Assembly: GCA_903813345.2 (NCBI GenBank) | Contig: CAIIXF020000007.1 | Location: forward strand, 24,787,564 to 24,851,563 | DNA length: 64,000 bases | Origin: Owenia fusiformis | Taxonomy: Eukaryota; Annelida; Polychaeta; Sabellida; Oweniidae | Direction: 5' to 3' | Part shown: positions 58,978-64,000 of the stretch, piece by piece | How the letters are laid out: the number at the start of each line of letters is the position of its first letter | Numbering within the stretch: position 1 is the first letter of the stretch | The notes under the pieces: model-generated | What the model was told of the DNA's origin: nothing | The model's database searches: none | The model's input: only the letters and a program-made list of their open reading frames with translations | Position numbers and translations under genes: made by a program

Positions 58978-59430
58978 ATTATCCCACCGAACAAAATTTG
59001 AGAGGGATATAGGAAAGCTGTTCGTCCGTCTGTTCGTTCATGTGTCAAATACCAATGGAAGGATTGAGTTCAAATTTTACAGGAAGATATCTTGTGAGAA
59101 TAGAACCTCTGCTCAAGAAGAGATTTTCAATATGACCACTCAATTCAATGCCTAAGGATACAGTAGCTCTGTTCGAGAAAGAATTTTCGACTGAATTTCA
59201 AAATGGTCACCTTTTTTAGAAAATAATGTTATCTTTCATAACTCAAAAAAAGCCAATTGACAGATTCGGTTCAAATTTCATATGTTGATGCCAAGGGACA
59301 AAGGGGCTCAGTTAAAAAGGAGATTTTCAAGATGGCCACTGAATTTCAATATTGCCACCATTGAGGGAGACCAATATTGAAGAAGAATATTTCCAACTCA
59401 ATATTTTTGATTTCAACCCTAAGAATATAA
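58978..59430 (-). repeat. composite repeat of the CCACCGAACAAAATTTGAGAG family
   Basis: TTATCCCACCGAACAAAATTTG at the left, a TTCGTCCGTCTGTTCG run, then TTCAAATTTTACAGGAAGAT and AAGATGGCCACTGAATTTCA units. It is the reverse orientation of the family at 46490-47055 and lies in the second intron of the small gene candidate. Confidence 0.6.
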
Positions 59431-59712
59431 CTTGTGAAAAACTATGCCTTCAATGACATATTTGTTTGTAAATAATTTTTGAGATGTTCAAAGGATTAAA
59501 GATGGCGTTTGACTCTTAATTTGTCTAATTTTGATGATAAATTCTTGTACAATAATAGATGGCATACAGAAACTTGAGAGGTAGTTCAACACGATCATTC
59601 CCTCTTCATGAAAACATATTTGGATAAAAGAATAATAATAATATGATGTTTCTTAAAGCATTTTTGCGTATGTGTGTCACCTGTCTAAATGCAGCACAAT
59701 TGCGCTTGCAGT

Positions 59713-59768
59713 CAAGAAGGGATGATGTGGGGGATGAGTCAAGAAGGGATGATGTGGGGGATGATGTA
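59713..59768 (+). repeat. 27-bp tandem duplication
   Basis: AGTCAAGAAGGGATGATGTG plus GGGGATG occurs twice in direct succession, about 80 bases before the terminal exon candidate. Confidence 0.8.
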
Positions 59769-59844
59769 GGTTGATTTGCTACAGCTTGCTCTATTTCCCT
59801 TATGTACCAAAAATGTTTTGAAATTATTATATATCACTTTCTAG

Positions 59845-59916
59845 GGGTCCCTGAAGAAAAGACCAGCTGCCAGTGCTGGTAGGGGGTCAGCTAACAATCT
59901 GCAATATATTAAATAA
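59845..59916 (+). CDS. terminal coding exon of the same unrecognised gene
   Basis: After acceptor CACTTTCTAG the frame reads GSLKKRPAASAGRGSANNLQ YIK and stops with TAA at 59914-59916. A donor-like GTAAGTG follows the stop immediately, so the transcript may have a 3'-UTR intron or the exon may be alternatively used. Joined with 57433-57470 and 58666-58735 it gives a 59-residue basic protein; if more exons lie upstream it is the tail of a longer one. No function is assigned. Confidence 0.42.
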   Translation, partial: GSLKKRPAASAGRGSANNLQYIK

Positions 59917-60616
59917 GTAAGTGACATAATTACAATATTTTATATTTTATCTTATGCAACTTTTATTCCCACCTTTTTTTGACATTAGTTGCCTGTGACT
60001 AGTTGTTACACTTTGTAATTGTTACACATTATAATTGTTACATTATGCAATTGCAACCAGATAATTCCCTCAAAATGTTAATTTTTAGGGTTTCATCATA
60101 CCTTAATACTTTATTAAATATTTGAGTACTTAAAACTGTCAATGTTAGACTCAAATCATGATTTCCGTCCTGACACATTTCTAATAAAACTGTATCTTTA
60201 GACGTTTCATTAATCAACACATGATTAGCTACATTTAGCTCTAGTTTAATTGATATTTATACATTCTGTCTGACATTTTATCATTTAAATTAATAGTTAT
60301 TGGAAAGGTTTAATCTAAGTATGTTAACTTATCTTCCGAAGTATTGATTCATTTTGCTGTTTCATATAGAGGTCAAATCATTCTCAGAGATTTTCCAATT
60401 TTCTGTTTAAGATCAAAGCTAATTGAATTTCTTGTACTTTGTCTTTAAGTTAGGCAGAGTGGCATGATTAGACAGGAAAATTAAATTGGGCATAAAGTAG
60501 GGTTCTTAAGATATGAGATCAAATGCAAAAACAAGTCAAAAGTCAGTCATCATAAAGGACAAACAATATTCTGTGACTTTTCAGTTTTTTTGGAGATCAA
60601 AGAATATACTCATATA

Positions 60617-63348
60617 GGCGATCAGCCTGGGTGGTTGGTCGGTACCAAATCAGGGGAATAATGGCCATGGTGATTTTTGGGAAGGTCTAGACCCCTAGAG
60701 TAAGAAAATATGTGATAGCATTGCAGAAGTGGTAGCTTAATAGGTGTTATCACCCATTTTTCCAAATGGCCGCCGGTGTGCTTGCTACCAAATAAAAGAA
60801 GTTATATCTAAGCATACTGAGAGGCAAAATCAGTGATTTTAGGGTCTAATTCTGGGTTTTAGGAGTCAATGATTTGAGTTATGCCTAAATCCAAGTCATT
60901 AAAACATCAATTCATATGAAATTCCAAGATGGCCGCCAAATTTGGTTCAAAAACAAATATGTACTAATGATACAAGCTCAAAAACGTTTCAACATGATTT
61001 TGAAGAGTTTTAGAAGAGGTTTTAGAGTCTAAAGATTTTATTCATGTCTAAAGCCATGTCATCAAAGAATTACCTTATATTGAAATGCAAGATGGCCGCA
61101 AAATAGGTGCCAACACGAATATGTTATTATTATTGATATATATGCAAGCTGAAGGAACAGATAAAAAGCAATTTTATAGACAATGAAAGGGTTTAGGGGT
61201 CAAGGATTTCATTTATGCCTCATTTAAGTCTAAGTCAGCAAAAAATTGCTTTATATGGAAATCCAAGATGGCCACCAAAATGGAAATGCAACTACATGTA
61301 TTGATATAAGCTCAAAGAACAGATAAAAATTAATTTTGTAGACCATGAACGTGTTAGGGGATCAATGATTTTATTGTCTTAGTCATCAAAGAATAACTTG
61401 ATGTGGAAATCGAAGATGGATGCCAAAATGAATATGTTACTATTAATATATGTTCAAAGTGATTTTGGAGACTATGTCTAGGTTTCAATGGTCGAGAACT
61501 TTAATTATGTCTAAAACTTAGTCATCAAATAATTCTTTTAATTTGATAATATATTCAGGATGGCAACCAAAATGGCTGCCAAAAGAATAAGTAATTTTGG
61601 AATACATTTATTTGAATATCCAAGATGGCCCTGATGGGATGTACCATCTCAATTGTACCCTCTTCATCGCAGCAATGAACTGGATTGTGAAAGCAGAAAA
61701 GTCCAAGTAAAGAGGTCTCAAAGTAAATGATGACACAAAACATCCTTCTTGCCAAGCCTTTATGGACATCATCACTGTTATGACCTAGTCATTCCCTGGA
61801 GCACTACGGATTCTAAGCTGCCTCGAGATGATGGCCAATTGGGCATGTATTTAGTGCAATCCAGGGAATCAACAGAGAAAGAAGGGGTAACTTGCAAAGG
61901 TTACCTGGGAGTAGATAGGCAACTTTGGTTCCAATAATCTCAAACAAACACACACCCAAAAAAGGTTAATATGTATTTTAGCACTCTGGGAATCAGCTCT
62001 TGACAATGGACCAAGTTAAATTTTGGTGTATCCCGAAAGATCTAATTGACTCTAATTTCAAGAAAAAGGAAAAAGAGAAAAACAAAGAAAATGAAAAACA
62101 AAGACAACACAAATGAGAAAACACAAATAAAACAAGAAAATTGAAAGGCAGCAAAGAAAACAGAAGAAAGAAAACAAAAAACAAAGACAAAAATGAAAAC
62201 AACAAAGAACACTGAAAAATATAGAGGTTATAACAGATAAAGAGAGAAATAAGCTAGAAAATTGGAAAAAACTTAATCAACAGCCAATTTGGCAGCGATT
62301 TTGGCAGCCATCTTTGATTTTCATCAAGACAACAATTTAACAATAAAAGTAAAAAGAAAAGATTTCAGTGGTAACTGAAATCCTCAATCCCTAGATCCTA
62401 GTTAACTAGTCAAAGATATCACAATCACTTGCCAACATCCTCTGTTAATGCTTATAGATATACATGTATGTACATGTAAATTTTCATTTTGGCAGCCATT
62501 TTGGTGATCATTTTGGATTTTAATATGAGGAAAGGTTAAGATGACTTTGGTAGAGGCTAAATTGAAACCATTTTCCCCTAAAACCTAGTTTCAGATATCT
62601 ATTACGTACATTACTTTTCTAACTTTTTTTATGTGCGTATAAATTCAATTTAGCAGCAATATGTTTGGCCATTTTGGCAGCCATTTCAAATTTCTATGTA
62701 AAGGTATTCTTTAATCACCTAGATCTATCCATGGATAGAATCTGTATTAACCTCTAAAACCCTATCATGGTCTGCAAAAGCACTTTTTAACTATTCTTTG
62801 AGTTTATATAAATAGTTGACATATTCATTTTGGCACTCATTTTGGTGGCCATCTTGGAATTTCATGTAGAGGATTTCTATTATTACTTAAATTTAGACAA
62901 AAAATAAAATACTCAGCCTCTAAAACCTATTCATGGTCTCCAAAGTCACTTTTTAACCGTTCTTTGAGCTTTTTTTAAGCTTATATCAATAGTAACATAT
63001 TTGTTTTGAGACCCATTTTGGTGGCCATCTTGGATTTCCATATAAAGCAATTTTCTGATGACTTATATTTTGACATAAATGGAATCCTTGACCCCTAAAA
63101 CCCAGAAATAGACTTCAAAATCACTGTTTTTGCCTCTCATTATACTAAGTTATGATTTCCTTTATTTTGTAAAAAGCGCAATAGCAGCCATTTTGAAAAA
63201 TGGGTGATAACACCCATAAGCTACCACTCCTGCAATGCTATCACATATTTTCTTACTCTGGAGGTATTTACCTTGCCAAAAATCACTATGAGCATTATTC
63301 CCCTAACTTGGTACCGATAAGCTAAATTTTGGGGTGAAGCTGATGGCC
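60617..63348. mobile_element. 2.7-kb foldback element with ~1-kb inverted arms and TA borders
   Basis: The left arm starts GGCGATCAGC (60617) and the right arm ends GCTGATGGCC (63348), with TA outside both. GAGTAAGAAAATATGTGATA at the left is inverted at about 63240-63260, as are GGTACCAA, GTGTTATCACCCATTTTT and TCTGGGTTTTAGG. The left arm holds five or more units of about 150-180 bp, each with AAGATGGCCGCCAAAAT, ATATGTTACTATT and GTTTAGGGGTCAAGGATT. The right arm has the matching CCATTTTGGTGGCCATCTTG units inverted. The centre (about 61640-62280) is unique and purine-rich near 62050-62240. Confidence 0.88.
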
Positions 63349-63350
63349 TA

Positions 63351-64000
63351 ATAGTAAAATAAGCACTCCTTGGTATTGTCTTTATTTCGACTTTTCCTTT
63401 TTGGGTAAATATAGTAAATTTTTCTGTAGTAATTTTTACAAAAATGACCTCATCTTGCAGCCTTCTTTTAAGAAAATATTCTTGGCTGACGTTGCCATTG
63501 TGACATTTTGTGAAGTATTTCTGAATCATATGCAACTTATAACATTAGTTATATTAGTTATTAGTTAATTGACATTGAGCAGAAATAAGATTCAATAAAA
63601 TGTTGTTGACCGATTGAACTCCCTGAGGTCATTTTGGATCAGTAATATTGTGATGTCATTGAACTTCAGTTTAAGTATCAGACTATTTTATTTCCTTATT
63701 TCAAACAGTTATAAAGATTCCCTGGACAATATTGGACATTACTTCAAGATCCTGGTCTATCTACTCTTAAAAATTGTGTTGTGTTGTTTAGATAGGGTCC
63801 AATCCAAAGTCTTGAAGCAAGATAACATTTTCTACTACTTTTTATTGCATAGTCAGAATTTTAGAGAAAGACTTATAAGTTTGTTGTAAAACTTCCCTTT
63901 TCAGGTTCAAAAGTATTTTTGAAACATTCATAATGTGAGAGTATTCTGTTCAAAATAGAAGTTCAAATAGAGATGTAAACTCCTGAGAACTTGTACATGA
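63351..64000. other. right edge of the window, no gene seen
   Basis: AT-rich. The 91-residue frame at 63614-63889 is hydrophobic but irregular and lacks splice context. Confidence 0.35.

Noticed and set aside
61993-62205. Phe/Leu/Ser-rich minus-strand frame
   Set aside because: It is the complement of a low-complexity AAAGAAAACA stretch in the centre of the foldback element.

Overview
This window is AT-rich nuclear DNA from an animal, most likely a marine invertebrate. GT-AG introns, short exons separated by hundreds to thousands of bases, a high density of small non-autonomous DNA transposons and long minisatellites support this. There is no operon structure, and I saw no rRNA or tRNA gene, CRISPR array, or reverse-transcriptase or transposase reading frame. 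The lineage cannot be fixed more precisely from the sequence.

One gene is secure. It is an ACP6-like lysophosphatidic acid phosphatase (histidine acid phosphatase family) on the minus strand, in eleven coding exons from 51175 down to 37528. Every splice junction is GT-AG with matching phase, the exons total 1422 coding bases (473 residues plus stop), and the catalytic RHGxRxP and HD motifs are present. Its introns hold a 2.4-kb hAT-like element, a 708-bp inverted-repeat element, several smaller elements and an exactly repeated 469-bp block.

Two weaker gene calls are on the plus strand. At 57433-59916 three small exons join in phase into a 59-residue basic protein or protein tail that I do not recognise. 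At 6745-6854 and 12827-12886 two open segments with splice signals join in phase and may be the 3' end of another unknown gene.

Layout: 1-13 kb holds pogo/Tigger-like MITEs, a 29-bp minisatellite, a new-looking MITE family with CAGGCCCGTAGCC ends, and a 406-bp element with 12-bp ends. 13-37 kb is gene-poor and has minisatellites of 48, 31, 36 and 30 bp, a composite repeat built on AATGGCGGCC motifs, and a 163-bp tandem array interrupted by a 571-bp insertion at TTAA. 37.5-51.5 kb is the ACP6-like gene. 52-57 kb is a cluster of inverted-repeat elements. 57-60 kb holds the small plus-strand gene. 60.6-63.3 kb is one foldback element with arms of about 1 kb.

The main interest is the collection of structurally complete non-autonomous transposons whose target-site duplications can be read directly (TA, TTAA, 5, 8 and 9 bp), not a new multi-gene system.
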